Assembly (NCBI GenBank): GCA_902826025.1 | Contig: CADEDH010000026.1 | Location: forward strand, 9,197 to 58,570 | Direction: 5' to 3' | Length of the DNA stretch: 49,374 bases | Source: an uncultured Actinomycetes bacterium | GTDB lineage: Bacteria > Actinomycetota > Acidimicrobiia > Acidimicrobiales > SZUA-35 | Shown: positions 28,104 to 37,757 of the stretch, piece by piece | Layout: each line of letters starts with the position of its first letter | Position numbering within the stretch: the first letter of the stretch is position 1 | The notes under the pieces: generated by a model | The model's input: only the letters and a program-made list of their open reading frames with translations | Told to the model about the DNA's origin: nothing | Database searches by the model: none | Made by a program: the position numbers and the translations under genes

Positions 28104-30301
28104 TGGCCATCGACGTAACCAAGTTCCACCAGACCTTCTTCGAGGAGTCGCTCGAAGGTCTGGAGCTGATGGAGTCGGGCCTCCTCGAGCTGGAGGTCGG
28201 GGCCGACAACAACGAGGCCATCAACCAGATCTTCCGGGCCGCCCACTCGATCAAGGGCGGCGCCGGCACGTTCGGGTTCACCGCCGTCACCGAGTTCACC
28301 CACCTGCTGGAGACGATCCTCGACCGGCGCCGCAGCGGCCAGGCCGAGGTCACCCAGGACGCAGTCGACGTGCTCCTGGAGAGCATCGACGTGTTGCGCG
28401 ACATGCTGTCGGCCACCCGAGACGGCAACGAGCTCGACCCGGCGGATGTGGTGGACGTCCAGGCCCGCCTGCAGGAACTGGTGGACCGTGACGTTCCGGC
28501 CCCGGATGGGGCCACCGTCCCGGTTCCTGCGCCGAACGAGGACGCGCCCACAACCGGCACCGACGGTGATACCGCCCTCGGCACGTGGCGGATCGTGTTC
28601 AAACCCCAGGCCCACCTGTTCCGCACCGGCAACGACCCGGTGCGGATCCTGGGCGAGCTGGCCGAGCTCGGCTCCTACACGGTGGAGGCCGATACCTCCG
28701 GCCTCCCCTCCCTGGCCGACCTCGACGTCGAGAGCTGCTACACGGTCTGGACCATCGAGCTGGAGGGCCCCACCGAGCAGAGCGCCATCTCCCAGGTCTT
28801 CGAATGGGTGGAGGACGACGCCGAGATCACGATCACGCGGCTCGACACACCCGCCGCCCCGACGGCACCCGACGGCCTGGAGGCCAGCGAGACCGCCACC
28901 GACGCCCCCGCCGCCGGCACCGGCACCGGAACGGCCGATGCTGAGCGTCGCACCGGCGGCGAACGGCGCCAGGCCGAAGCCGCCCACGGCGCAGCCGCCA
29001 CTACCACCTCGATACGGGTCGACATCGAGAAGATCGACACGCTCATCAACATGGTGGGCGAGCTCGTCATCACCCAGTCGATGCTGCAGGAACTGGCCCA
29101 GGGCAACGCCATCAACACCGAGAAGCTCCGGGAGGGGCTGGCCGACCTGGAACGCAACACCCGGGAGCTCCAGGGCAGCGTGATGCAGATCCGCATGCTC
29201 CCGATCAGCTTCTCGTTCAACCGCCTGCCCCGTCTGGTGCGCGACCTGTCGGGCAAGCTGGGCAAGAAGGTGGAGCTGAAGATCCACGGCGAGTCCACCG
29301 AGCTCGACAAGACGGTGATGGAGAAGATCGGCGACCCGCTGGTCCATCTGATCCGCAACGCCCTCGACCACGGTCTGGAGACCCCCGAGGTCCGGGTGGC
29401 CAACGGCAAACCCGAGACCGGCCGGATCAACCTCGACGCCTACCACGAGGGCGGCAACATCGTCATCGAGATCGCCGACGACGGCACCGGCCTGAACACC
29501 CAACGCATCCTGGCCAAGGCCCGGGAACGGGGTCTGGTGGGCGAAGACGACCAGCTCACCGAGCGCCAGATCCACGACCTCATCTTCCACCCCGGGTTCT
29601 CCACCGCCGAGGCGATCAGCGACATCTCGGGCCGCGGCGTCGGTATGGACGTGGTCAAGCGGAACATCATGGACCTGGGCGGTGTCATCGAGGTTCACTC
29701 GGTGGCCGGCCGAGGCTCCCGGTTCCGGATCCGGCTTCCTCTGACCCTGGCCATACTCGACGGCCAGGTCGTCCGGGTCCGGGACCAGGTCTTCATCGTG
29801 CCCCTGGTGTCGATCGTGGAGTCGATCCTGTTCGACCCGGTGCTCACGAGCTCGTTGGCCCGCGGGGCCGGCGTGTACCGCCACCGCGAGGCCGCCATCC
29901 CCGTCATCGACCTCAGCGAGTCCTTCGGCATCCCGCCCGCCTCGGACACCGAGGGCTCGACGCCCCTCCTGGTCGTGGTGGAAGCCGAGGGCACCCGGGC
30001 CGGGCTCCTGGTCGACGACCTCCTGGCCCAGCAGCAGATCGTGATCAAGAGCCTGAAGACCAACTTCCGGGCCGTGCCCGGCCTGTCGGGCGCCACCATC
30101 CTCGGCGACGGCACCGTGGCCATGATCCTGGACGTCAACAGCGTCCTGGGGCTGTACCGCCAGTCCATGCCCGCCCGCCCGGCGCCGGACGCAGCCGAGC
30201 CGGGCTCCACCCCGGGCCACGACGTCGAGGACACAGCGCCCGCTGGCGGCCAATCGCAAACCGTCAGCGAACCAAGCGATGAGGAGAAGGGACCGAGGTG
30301 A
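28103..30301 (+). CDS. cheA: Chemotaxis histidine kinase CheA
   Basis: The 732-residue protein has the CheA order. Hpt domain: FRAAHSIKGGAGTFGF with His48. P2-like CheY-binding domain, about 155-245: WRIVFKPQAHLFRTGNDPVRILGELAELG. A low-complexity linker follows, then the dimerisation domain from about 305 (RVDIEKIDTLINMVGELVITQ). The ATPase has HLIRNALDHGLE, DDGTGL and SDISGRGVGMDVV, and the CheW-like domain runs from about 540. All nucleotide-binding boxes are intact. The GTG start overlaps the cheY stop, and its own stop overlaps cheW. It takes signals from the receptors encoded downstream and phosphorylates CheY and CheB. Confidence 0.95.
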   Translation: MAIDVTKFHQTFFEESLEGLELMESGLLELEVGADNNEAINQIFRAAHSIKGGAGTFGFTAVTEFTHLLETILDRRRSGQAEVTQDAVDVLLESIDVLRDMLSATRDGNELDPADVVDVQARLQELVDRDVPAPDGATVPVPAPNEDAPTTGTDGDTALGTWRIVFKPQAHLFRTGNDPVRILGELAELGSYTVEADTSGLPSLADLDVESCYTVWTIELEGPTEQSAISQVFEWVEDDAEITITRLDTPAAPTAPDGLEASETATDAPAAGTGTGTADAERRTGGERRQAEAAHGAAATTTSIRVDIEKIDTLINMVGELVITQSMLQELAQGNAINTEKLREGLADLERNTRELQGSVMQIRMLPISFSFNRLPRLVRDLSGKLGKKVELKIHGESTELDKTVMEKIGDPLVHLIRNALDHGLETPEVRVANGKPETGRINLDAYHEGGNIVIEIADDGTGLNTQRILAKARERGLVGEDDQLTERQIHDLIFHPGFSTAEAISDISGRGVGMDVVKRNIMDLGGVIEVHSVAGRGSRFRIRLPLTLAILDGQVVRVRDQVFIVPLVSIVESILFDPVLTSSLARGAGVYRHREAAIPVIDLSESFGIPPASDTEGSTPLLVVVEAEGTRAGLLVDDLLAQQQIVIKSLKTNFRAVPGLSGATILGDGTVAMILDVNSVLGLYRQSMPARPAPDAAEPGSTPGHDVEDTAPAGGQSQTVSEPSDEEKGPR

Positions 30302-30855
30302 CCACAATCACCACCGAATTCACCGGCACGGCCGAGACCGGCCTGTCGACCAACCAGTATCTGACCTTCCTGCTCGGCAACGAGGAGTACGGGGTCGACA
30401 TCCTGCGGGTGCAGGAGATCAAGGGCTGGGAGCGGGCCACCGAGATCCCCAACACGCCCGATTACATCCCGGGCGTGATGAACCTCCGAGGCACGGTGAT
30501 CCCCATCGTCGACCTCCGGCGCCGCTTCGAGTTGGGAGCGGCCGACTACACGAGCACCACGGTCGTGATCGTCCTACGCATCGAGGGCGAAACGGGCACC
30601 CGCACCATGGGCTTCGTGGTGGACGCCGTCTCGGATGTCTACAACGTGGCCTCCGACCACGTGCAGCCGGCACCCGACTTCGGCTCCCGGGTCAACACCC
30701 AGTTCATCAAAGGCCTCGCCACGGTCGACGAAAAGATGGTGATCCTGCTCGACATCGATCGGTTGATCGGGCTCGACGCCGTGTTCTCCTCCCTGGACGT
30801 GGTCGATGACCAGCGCAGCAATCCCTCGGCAACCTCGCCCCAAGAAACGGAGTGA
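30298..30855 (+). CDS. cheW: Chemotaxis coupling protein CheW
   Basis: This 185-residue protein is a single CheW domain. [25 protein letters not shown] begins it, followed by [21 protein letters not shown], the receptor-binding region, and [13 protein letters not shown]. It links CheA to receptors. The GTG overlaps the cheA stop, so coupling is tight. The receptor gene starts five bases after its stop. Confidence 0.94.
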   Translation: MTTITTEFTGTAETGLSTNQYLTFLLGNEEYGVDILRVQEIKGWERATEIPNTPDYIPGVMNLRGTVIPIVDLRRRFELGAADYTSTTVVIVLRIEGETGTRTMGFVVDAVSDVYNVASDHVQPAPDFGSRVNTQFIKGLATVDEKMVILLDIDRLIGLDAVFSSLDVVDDQRSNPSATSPQETE

Positions 30856-30859
30856 TGAA

Positions 30860-33529
30860 GTGACCCAGACCACCGCTACGACTCGCCCCACCGGCGGGCG
30901 CGCCCCGGCCGGCAAGAAGACCACGGCCAAGAAGGCCTCGGCTCCTCGCACCCCGGCCCGCAAGCCGCCCGCCGCCCGGGCGGCGTCGTCGAGGGATGCC
31001 GACATCATCCGGTTCCAGGCCGAGGCCCTGAACACGGTCCGCACGGCCGTGATGATGGCCGACCGCGACCTGGTCATCTACTACCTCAACGACGAGGCCA
31101 CGGCCCTCATGAAGCGGGCCGAGACCACGTTCCGCCAGATGTGGCCCTGGTTCGACGCCGACAACCTCATCGGCCAGTGCATCGACCGGTTCCACGTCAA
31201 CCCCGAGCACCAGCGCCGCTTGCTGGCCGACCCCGCCAACCTGCCTTTCCGCACCAACATCCAGGTGGCCAACCTCTCGTTCGGGCTGACGGCCACGGCC
31301 CAGATCAGCGCCAGCGGCGAGTACGTGGGCTGCAGCCTGGAATGGGACGACCAGACGGCCCTGCTCGACAGCACCTCGAAGCTGGCCGCCATCGACCGCA
31401 ACCAGGCCGTCATCGAGTTCGCTCCTGACGGCACGGTGCTCGCCGCCAACGAGAACTTCCAGAAGACGATGGGCTACACCCTCGACGAGGTGGTGGGCAA
31501 GCATCACCGGAGCTTCGTCACGCCCGACGAGGCGGGCTCCCCCGCCTACGTCGAGTTCTGGGACAAGCTCCGGGCCGGTCAAGGGTCCGCCGGCGACTTC
31601 CTCCGGCTCGACAAGTCGGGCCGCGAGGTCTGGCTCCGGGCCAGCTACAACCCGATCCTGGACAACAGCGGCGCCACGACCAAGGTGGTGAAGTTCGCCA
31701 CCGACATCACCGAGGAGAAGCTCTACCAGGAGTCGGTGACGGGCCAGATGGCGGCCATCCACCGCAACCAGGCGGTCATCGAGTTCACCCCCGACGGCAT
31801 CGTCGTCACCGCCAACGAGAACTTCCAGAAGACGATGGGCTACGCCCTCGACGAAGTGGTCGGCGTCCACCACCGCTCCTTCGTCACCCCCGACGAGGCG
31901 GGCTCCCCCGCCTACGCCGAGTTCTGGGACAAGCTCCGCCGGGGCCAGTTCGTGGCCAGCGACTTCCTGCGTCTCGACAAGTCCGGTCGCGAGGTCTGGT
32001 TGCGGGCCAGCTACAACCCGATCGCCGACCGCTCCGGAAAGATCGTGAAGGTGGTGAAGTTCGCCACCGACATCACCGAGGAGAAGCTCTACCAGGAGTC
32101 GATGAAGGGCCAGATGGAGGCGCTCGACCGGTTCCAGGCCATCATCGAGTTCACCCCCGAGGGCACTGTCGTCACCGCCAACGAGAACTTCCAGAAGACG
32201 ATGGGCTACAGCCTCGACGACGTCGTGGGCCTGCACCACCGCACCTTCGTCGATCCGGCCGAGGTCGCGTCGCCGGCCTACGGTGAATTCTGGGACAAGC
32301 TCCGCCGGGGCCAGTTCGTGGCCGGAGACTTCCGCCGGTTCAACCGCTCGGGCCAGGAGGTGTGGCTGCGGGCCAGCTACAACCCGATCCCCGACCGGTA
32401 CGGCAAGATCGTGAAGGTCGTGAAGTTCGCCACCAACATCACCGAGGAGAAGCTGTACGAAGAGGCCATCCAGCGGATGGTGGGTCAGTCGACCGAGGTG
32501 ATGGGGGCGGTGGCCGACGGCGACCTGACCCACACCATCGACGGCGACTTCCCGGGCGAGCTCAACCTGCTCCAGGACGCCACCAATCGCAGCATCGAGA
32601 ACCTGTCGGGCCTGATCACCCAGATCCGGGGATCGGCGGCGTCGATGTCGACCTCGGCCAACGAGGTGGCTCTGGCCAACCAGGACCTGAGCCGGCGTAC
32701 CGAGAGCCAGGCCTCCTCGCTGGAGGAGACCGCCTCCTCGATGGAGGAGATGACGGCCACCGTGCAGCAGAACGCCGATAACGCCCGCAAGGCCAGCCAG
32801 CTGGCGGTCAGCGCCCGGGAGCAGGCCCAGGACGGCGGCCAGGTCGTCGACCGGGCGGTCGACGCCATGCGGGCCATCAGCGAGTCGTCGAAGAAGATCG
32901 CCGACATCATCGGCGTGATCGACGAGATCGCCTTCCAGACCAACCTGCTGGCCCTCAACGCCGCCGTCGAGGCGGCCCGGGCCGGCGATCAGGGCCGGGG
33001 CTTCGCCGTGGTGGCCTCCGAGGTGCGCAACCTGGCCCAGCGGTCGGCCGGGGCGGCCAAGGAGATCAAGGCCCTCATCCAGGACAGCCTGGACAAGGTC
33101 GACGACGGCTCGAACCTGGTGAACCAGTCGGGCAGCCAGCTCCAGGAGATCGTGAACTCGGTCAAGAAGGTGAGCGACATCATCGCCGAGATCGCAGCCG
33201 CCTCCGAGGAGCAGTCGGCCGGCATCGGCCAGGTCAACCAGGCCGTGGCCGAAATGGACCACGGCACCCAGCAGAACGCCGCCATGGTGGAAGAGGCCGC
33301 CGCCGCCTCGGAGTCGATGCAGCAGCAGTCGCATGCCCTCCTGGAGCTCACTCAGCAGTTCCGGGTGGCCGGCTCCGATGACACCGCCCGGCCCGCAGGG
33401 ACGCCGGGCGCCGCCGTGTCGCATCCCGATCAGCCGGCTCGACGCCAGTCCCGCCCGGCCGAAGCGACCACCAAGGCGGCCCGGGCCGATGAGCCGGCGG
33501 GCGACGACGAGGCCTGGCAGGAGTTCTGA
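30860..33529 (+). CDS. Soluble methyl-accepting chemoreceptor with four PAS domains and CheR/CheB tether
   Basis: The 889-residue receptor has no membrane segment. Residues 1-45 are Lys/Arg/Ala/Pro-rich ([19 protein letters not shown]). A divergent PAS domain occupies about 45-170. Three closely related PAS modules follow at 178-299, 300-421 and 422-543, each with [15 protein letters not shown]-like unit ([15 protein letters not shown]) and the signalling bundle come next, with the hairpin tip [23 protein letters not shown] and methylatable Glu/Gln clusters. The last residues are WQEF, the WxxF form of the peptide that recruits CheR and CheB. I start at GTG 30860, behind GGAGTGATG. Candidate ligands are redox cofactors or small molecules. 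Confidence 0.93.
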   Translation: MTQTTATTRPTGGRAPAGKKTTAKKASAPRTPARKPPAARAASSRDADIIRFQAEALNTVRTAVMMADRDLVIYYLNDEATALMKRAETTFRQMWPWFDADNLIGQCIDRFHVNPEHQRRLLADPANLPFRTNIQVANLSFGLTATAQISASGEYVGCSLEWDDQTALLDSTSKLAAIDRNQAVIEFAPDGTVLAANENFQKTMGYTLDEVVGKHHRSFVTPDEAGSPAYVEFWDKLRAGQGSAGDFLRLDKSGREVWLRASYNPILDNSGATTKVVKFATDITEEKLYQESVTGQMAAIHRNQAVIEFTPDGIVVTANENFQKTMGYALDEVVGVHHRSFVTPDEAGSPAYAEFWDKLRRGQFVASDFLRLDKSGREVWLRASYNPIADRSGKIVKVVKFATDITEEKLYQESMKGQMEALDRFQAIIEFTPEGTVVTANENFQKTMGYSLDDVVGLHHRTFVDPAEVASPAYGEFWDKLRRGQFVAGDFRRFNRSGQEVWLRASYNPIPDRYGKIVKVVKFATNITEEKLYEEAIQRMVGQSTEVMGAVADGDLTHTIDGDFPGELNLLQDATNRSIENLSGLITQIRGSAASMSTSANEVALANQDLSRRTESQASSLEETASSMEEMTATVQQNADNARKASQLAVSAREQAQDGGQVVDRAVDAMRAISESSKKIADIIGVIDEIAFQTNLLALNAAVEAARAGDQGRGFAVVASEVRNLAQRSAGAAKEIKALIQDSLDKVDDGSNLVNQSGSQLQEIVNSVKKVSDIIAEIAAASEEQSAGIGQVNQAVAEMDHGTQQNAAMVEEAAAASESMQQQSHALLELTQQFRVAGSDDTARPAGTPGAAVSHPDQPARRQSRPAEATTKAARADEPAGDDEAWQEF
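31391..32488 (+). repeat. Three tandem 366-bp PAS-coding repeats
   Basis: The same 122-codon unit begins at 31391, 31757 and 32123 with no length change between copies. The protein copies keep long identical stretches (such as [10 protein letters not shown] and [10 protein letters not shown]). This points to recent duplication or ongoing homogenisation. Confidence 0.93.
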
Positions 33530-33597
33530 GCCCACCCCGAGCGGCAGCCCGGCACCACCCCTGACCCGTCCCCTTCCCTGACATCCGGAGATCGACC

Positions 33598-33891
33598 ATG
33601 AGCGAGAACAACGAATGCAGCGGGTCTCCCACCCGCTTCGAGCTTCCCGTGCAGGCCGACATCCGGCTGGGAACGGAGATCCAGGCTCGGTGCCGGGCCG
33701 CCCTCGAAGCCGAAGGCGACGTCCAGCTCCACTGCGAGATGGTGGAGCGGGTCGATGCCGCCGTGCTCCAGTGCCTGGCGGCGCTGGCCGATGGGCTGAG
33801 GGCCGGCGGCCGCCGGCTCGAGGTACTCAACCCCAGCACCGCCTTCAGCCGAGCGGTGGACCTCGTCGGGTTCACCGCCCTTGCGAGCTGA
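33598..33891 (+). CDS. STAS-domain protein
   Basis: The 97-residue protein is one STAS domain: FELPVQADIRLGTEIQARCRAALE, then VQLHCEMVERVDAAVLQCLAALADGLRAGG and FSRAVDLVGF. Related proteins are anti-sigma antagonists or lipid-transport partners. The usual phosphorylatable Ser of SpoIIAA is replaced in the VDAAVLQC segment by Ala, so phospho-switching is doubtful. STAS proteins do occur in chemosensory operons. It lies between the receptor and cheR; an Asp/Val-rich sensory or scaffold role is possible but unknown. Confidence 0.78.
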   Translation: MSENNECSGSPTRFELPVQADIRLGTEIQARCRAALEAEGDVQLHCEMVERVDAAVLQCLAALADGLRAGGRRLEVLNPSTAFSRAVDLVGFTALAS

Positions 33892-33899
33892 GACCGGCC

Positions 33900-34769
33900 A
33901 TGGCTGCAGTGCTGCCCGAACGGGCCGGGCGGGAGTTCCCGTACGAGAAGCGCCACTTCGAAAGCCTCCGGGCCCTGGCCCGGGAGGAGGCCGGGATCGA
34001 GCTGGCGGAGCACAAGCGGGAGCTCGTCTACGGGCGGGTGTGTCGCAGGCTGCGCGAGCTCCGGCTCGACAGCTTCGACGCCTACCTGGCCCTGGTGACG
34101 CCGAAGGGATCGGCCGAGCGGCCCAACTTCGTCAACTGCATCACCACCAACGTGACGGCCTTCTTCCGGGAGGGCCACCACTTCACCTTCCTCCACGACG
34201 AGGCCGTCCCCCGGCTGATGAAGGCCCGCCAGCCCACCCGGCGCCTCCGGATCTGGTCGGCGGCCTGCTCCACCGGGCAGGAGCCCTACAGCATCGCCAT
34301 CACGATGGCTCGGGCCATGGAGTCGGTCTCGTATCCCTGGGACTGGAAGGTGCTGGCCACCGACATCGACTCCAACGTGGTGGCCCGGGCCCAGACCGGC
34401 GTCTACGGGGCCAACGAGATCCCGGGCTACGAGACGGCCGAGATGCGGCGCTGGTTCCAGCCGGCCGGCGGAGAGACGAACAACGGCCCAGCCCGGGTGC
34501 AGGTGAACGACGCCCTGCGCAAGGCGCTGTACTTCCGGGTGCTGAACCTGTTCCACCAATGGCCCATGCAGGGTCAGATGGACGTGATCTTCTGCCGTAA
34601 CGTGGTGATCTACTTCTCCAAGGAGGACCGGCGGGCGCTGTTCGATCGGTTCGCCCAGATCATGGCGCCCGACGGCTACCTGTTCATCGGCCACTCGGAG
34701 TCGATGCTCGACGGTACCGACCAGTTCGAGCCGGTGGGGCGCACGATCTACCGCCTGAAGAGCAGTTGA
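33900..34769 (+). CDS. cheR: Chemoreceptor methyltransferase CheR
   Basis: The 289-residue protein has the CheR N-terminal helical domain (RHFESLRALAREEAGIEL) and the methyltransferase domain. The latter includes TNVTAFFREGHHFTFL, IWSAACSTGQEPYSIAI (SAM-binding loop), VLATDID and DVIFCRNVVIYFSKEDR. It methylates receptor Glu residues using SAM. The ATG lies eight bases after the STAS stop. Its stop shares one base with the cheD ATG. The beta-subdomain that binds WxxF receptor tails should lie in the C-terminal part and would fit the WQEF tail of the upstream receptor. Confidence 0.94.
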   Translation: MAAVLPERAGREFPYEKRHFESLRALAREEAGIELAEHKRELVYGRVCRRLRELRLDSFDAYLALVTPKGSAERPNFVNCITTNVTAFFREGHHFTFLHDEAVPRLMKARQPTRRLRIWSAACSTGQEPYSIAITMARAMESVSYPWDWKVLATDIDSNVVARAQTGVYGANEIPGYETAEMRRWFQPAGGETNNGPARVQVNDALRKALYFRVLNLFHQWPMQGQMDVIFCRNVVIYFSKEDRRALFDRFAQIMAPDGYLFIGHSESMLDGTDQFEPVGRTIYRLKSS

Positions 34770-35452
34770 TGACACCGATCAGCAGGGCGGCAGCTCGAAC
34801 CACCGACCGTCATGGCCGCCCGCTGCCCAAGCTGACGGTGAAGGGCTTCGGCCACATCAACCGCTTCTGGGACCGCTCCCGGGACACGGTGCACGTCAAG
34901 ATCCTGCCCGGCGAGTACTACGTGACCACGGCCGACGAGGTGATCTCCACCGTGCTCGGCTCGTGCGTGGCCGCCTGCGTCTGGGACCCCGTGGCCCGTA
35001 TCGGGGGCATGAACCACTTCATGATCCCGACCGCCAGCCGACAGAAGACCGAGGCCGGTCCGATCGACGACGCCGCCCGCTACGGGATGTTCGCCATGGA
35101 ATTCCTGATCAACACGATCCTCCGCCAGGGAGGCGAGCGCTCCCGGCTGAAGACGAAGATCGCCGGCGGCGGGCACGTGATGCCGATCGCCACCGACATC
35201 GGACAGAACAACATCGACTTCGTCCGCCACTACCTGGCGGCCGAGAGTCTGGAGTTGACCAGCGAGCACGTCGGGGGCCCGTACCCGATGAAGGTCCTGT
35301 TCCATCCACTCGACGGCCGGGCCCGGGTGATGGAGATCAACACCCGCACCAACACCCGCACCAACAACACGGTGGTCCGGAGGGAGCGCAACTACGCGGC
35401 CCTCCTCGACCACGCCGACGACGCCGTGCCCGGCGCCGTTGAGCTCTTTTGA
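34769..35452 (+). CDS. cheD: Chemoreceptor glutamine deamidase CheD
   Basis: The 227-residue protein has the CheD core, with the catalytic Cys in LGSCVAACVWDP, the His in GGMNHFMIP and the Thr or Ser in the GGGHVMP region. It deamidates receptor glutamines and in some bacteria works with CheC. No cheC is present here. The first ~35 residues before the core are longer than usual. The C-terminus is AVELF, like the IELF end of the last protein of this operon. The start is ATG 34769, which overlaps the cheR stop. Confidence 0.92.
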   Translation: MTPISRAAARTTDRHGRPLPKLTVKGFGHINRFWDRSRDTVHVKILPGEYYVTTADEVISTVLGSCVAACVWDPVARIGGMNHFMIPTASRQKTEAGPIDDAARYGMFAMEFLINTILRQGGERSRLKTKIAGGGHVMPIATDIGQNNIDFVRHYLAAESLELTSEHVGGPYPMKVLFHPLDGRARVMEINTRTNTRTNNTVVRRERNYAALLDHADDAVPGAVELF

Positions 35453-35463
35453 GGAGATGAGAG

Positions 35464-36525
35464 ATGGCTACGCGTGGAACGACGACCCGGGTGCTGATCG
35501 TCGACGACTCGGCCCTCGTACGCAAGGTGATGACGGAGATCCTCTCGTCCGATCCAGGCATCGAGGTGGTGGGGGCGGCCAGCGATCCCCTCGACGCTCG
35601 GAACTTGATCAAGGAACTCAACCCCGACGTGCTCACACTCGACGTCGAGATGCCCCGGATGGACGGCATCACCTTCCTCGGCAACCTGATGCGGCTTCGG
35701 CCCATGCCGGTGGTGATGGTGTCGTCGCTCACCGAGAGGGGCGCCGACGTGACCCTCACCGCCCTCGAACTGGGGGCCGTCGACTTCGTGACCAAGCCCA
35801 AGCTCGACGTGGCCCACGGCCTCCAGGAGTACGCCGACGAGATCACGGCCAAGGTGAAAGCGGCGGCCCGGGCCCGGCCCCGGGTGGCAGCTGACGGTCC
35901 GCGGCCTGGCGCCGCGGTCACCGCGCCCAAAGCGGTCATGACGCGGGTGCGAGCCACCGACCGCCTGCTGGCCATCGGCGCCTCCACCGGCGGGACCGAG
36001 GCCATCCGCGAGGTGCTGGAGGCCATGCCCCCCGATGCCCCGCCCACGGTTATCACCCAGCACATCCCGGAGGCCTTCTCCAAGCCCTTCGCCGACCGGC
36101 TCGACCGGTACTCGGCCATGCGGGTGTGCGAGGCCACCGACGGCCAACAGATCCTCCCCGGCCACGCCTACGTGGCCCCCGGCAACCGCCATCTCCGGGT
36201 GAAGCGGGACGGCGCCCGCTTCATCTGCAAGCTCGACAACGGCGATCCGGTGAACCGGCACAAGCCGTCGGTCGACGTGCTGTTCGAGTCGGTGGCCCAA
36301 CAGGTGGGCGTGAACGCGGTGGCAGTGCTGCTCACCGGCATGGGAGCTGACGGGGCGAAGGGGATGCGCCAGATCCTCGACGCCGGCGCCCCCACGATCG
36401 CCCAGGACGAGGCCACCAGCGTGGTCTGGGGCATGCCGGGCGAGGCGGTGAAGCTGGGGGCGGCCAAAGAGGTCCTCCCCCTGTCGAAGATCGCCAAACG
36501 GGCTCTGGAGCTGGCCACCGGCTGA
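35464..36525 (+). CDS. cheB: Chemotaxis methylesterase CheB
   Basis: The 353-residue protein has a REC domain with Asp60 in [12 protein letters not shown] and Lys in VTKPKLDV. A linker of about 30 residues follows, then the methylesterase domain. The latter has Ser in [13 protein letters not shown], His in [10 protein letters not shown] and Asp in [12 protein letters not shown], the three catalytic residues. It removes receptor methyl groups and deamidates Gln when phosphorylated by CheA. The gene is 11 bases after cheD. Its start lies inside a GAGGAGATGAGAGATGG region with several possible ATGs; I use 35464. Confidence 0.95.
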   Translation: MATRGTTTRVLIVDDSALVRKVMTEILSSDPGIEVVGAASDPLDARNLIKELNPDVLTLDVEMPRMDGITFLGNLMRLRPMPVVMVSSLTERGADVTLTALELGAVDFVTKPKLDVAHGLQEYADEITAKVKAAARARPRVAADGPRPGAAVTAPKAVMTRVRATDRLLAIGASTGGTEAIREVLEAMPPDAPPTVITQHIPEAFSKPFADRLDRYSAMRVCEATDGQQILPGHAYVAPGNRHLRVKRDGARFICKLDNGDPVNRHKPSVDVLFESVAQQVGVNAVAVLLTGMGADGAKGMRQILDAGAPTIAQDEATSVVWGMPGEAVKLGAAKEVLPLSKIAKRALELATG

Positions 36526-36541
36526 CCGGGGCGGAGCAGGG

Positions 36542-37744
36542 ATGACAGATCAAGAGGCCACAACCACCCGCTCGACAGCGTTCGGTGCACCGCCGACCCT
36601 CCTCGGTCGGCTCACCGTTGGCGCCAGCGCCGCCGTGGTGGCGCTCTCCGTGTGGGGGCCGAGCCGCCTGTGGCTGACCCTCGGCGCGCTCGTACTGCTC
36701 GTGCTGGTGGTGCTGAGCGCGCGGGCCGACGGGCGCTCGCCCCACCGCCGCCACTACGCCGCAGGGTTCGCCGAGGTCAACCAGATCGGCGACAGCCTGG
36801 CCGGCACCCTCCCGTCTGCTGCTCGCGACGTGCAGAGCGAGTTGGAGCAGATCCGGCTGCTCGTGTCCGACGCCGTGCGCTCGCTCGAGGCGGCGTTCGC
36901 CTCGATCCACAGCGATAACGCCGCCCAGCGGGAACTGATCGACGACATGGTCAGCGCCTTGTCGGTCGGAGCCGGGGGCAGTGGCCAGGCCACGATCGGC
37001 ACGTTCGTCCGGGGCACGGCCGATCTCCTCGCCGGCTTCGTCGACCTCAGCGCCACGTCCCGCAAGCAGAGCATCGAGATGGTGGCCATGATCGACGAGA
37101 TGTCGGGCCAGATGGACAAGATCCTAGGCATGCTGGCCGGCGTCAACGACATCGCCAACCAGACCAAGCAGCTGGCCCTCAACGCCACCATCGAGGCGGC
37201 CCGGGCCGGAGAGGCGGGCCGGGGTTTCGCCGTGGTGGCCGACGAGGTCCGCCACCTGTCGGTCAGCTCCAACGAGTCGAATGCGCTGATCCGGGCCCAG
37301 ATCGAGGACACCCGGCGCACCATCCAGCGCACCCGGGACGTGGTCAACTCGGCCGCTTCGCGTGACACCGAGGTGCTCGAGTCGGGCCAGGCCGACATGG
37401 CCAAGATGACCGGAAACCTCCGCTCCCTCGAAGAGTGCCTCAACGGGCAGGCGGCTCAGGCCGCTCAGCTGGCCCAACGGCTGGGCGCCGCCACCGCCGA
37501 AGCCATCCGCAGCCTCCAGTTCGAGGACATCGTGCGCCAGGTTGCCGAGCACGCCGACACCAGGGTAGGCCAACTGCGGGGTGTGCTCGAGCTCGTGCCC
37601 TCCGAACTGCAGCGGGCCGAGCCCTTCACGATCGCCGAGGCCCGCCGGGCGATCGAGGCGGCGGCCGATGAGCTCCTCGCGGCCGCTCCCCGCCGCCCCG
37701 CTGTGCAGGAGGACCTGGCGGCGGGCGACATAGAGCTGTTCTGA
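36542..37744 (+). CDS. Receptor-like signalling protein with CheZ-type DxxxQ motif
   Basis: The 400-residue protein has two short membrane segments near the N-terminus (about 24-62), no sensory ectodomain, and a helical signalling bundle with a receptor tip: [39 protein letters not shown]. Near the C-terminus the helix reads [13 protein letters not shown]. Asp329 and Gln333 form DxxxQ, the catalytic motif of CheZ phosphatases. The chain ends in GDIELF. The operon otherwise lacks CheC, CheX and CheZ. The protein may therefore be a receptor-like scaffold with CheY phosphatase activity. It is the last gene of the operon, 16 bases after cheB. Activity is inferred. Confidence 0.8.
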   Translation: MTDQEATTTRSTAFGAPPTLLGRLTVGASAAVVALSVWGPSRLWLTLGALVLLVLVVLSARADGRSPHRRHYAAGFAEVNQIGDSLAGTLPSAARDVQSELEQIRLLVSDAVRSLEAAFASIHSDNAAQRELIDDMVSALSVGAGGSGQATIGTFVRGTADLLAGFVDLSATSRKQSIEMVAMIDEMSGQMDKILGMLAGVNDIANQTKQLALNATIEAARAGEAGRGFAVVADEVRHLSVSSNESNALIRAQIEDTRRTIQRTRDVVNSAASRDTEVLESGQADMAKMTGNLRSLEECLNGQAAQAAQLAQRLGAATAEAIRSLQFEDIVRQVAEHADTRVGQLRGVLELVPSELQRAEPFTIAEARRAIEAAADELLAAAPRRPAVQEDLAAGDIELF

Positions 37745-37757
37745 CGCGCGACGTCAG
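37741..37757. terminator. Small hairpin at convergent stops
   Basis: CTGACG and CGTCAG, six bases each, enclose CGCGA and contain the stop codons of the two converging genes. A weak two-way terminator is possible. Confidence 0.3.

Noticed and set aside
27956-30307. 783-codon minus-strand frame opposite cheA
   Set aside because: Shadow of cheA; composition is biased to Gly, Val, Asp and His and no domain is visible.
31391-32488. Possible CRISPR-like or other DNA repeat array
   Set aside because: The 366-bp units are coding PAS modules with no spacers between them.
30707-33535. 942-codon minus-strand frame opposite the chemoreceptor
   Set aside because: It repeats because the receptor has tandem PAS repeats; no motif is seen. 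The plus-strand receptor is certain.
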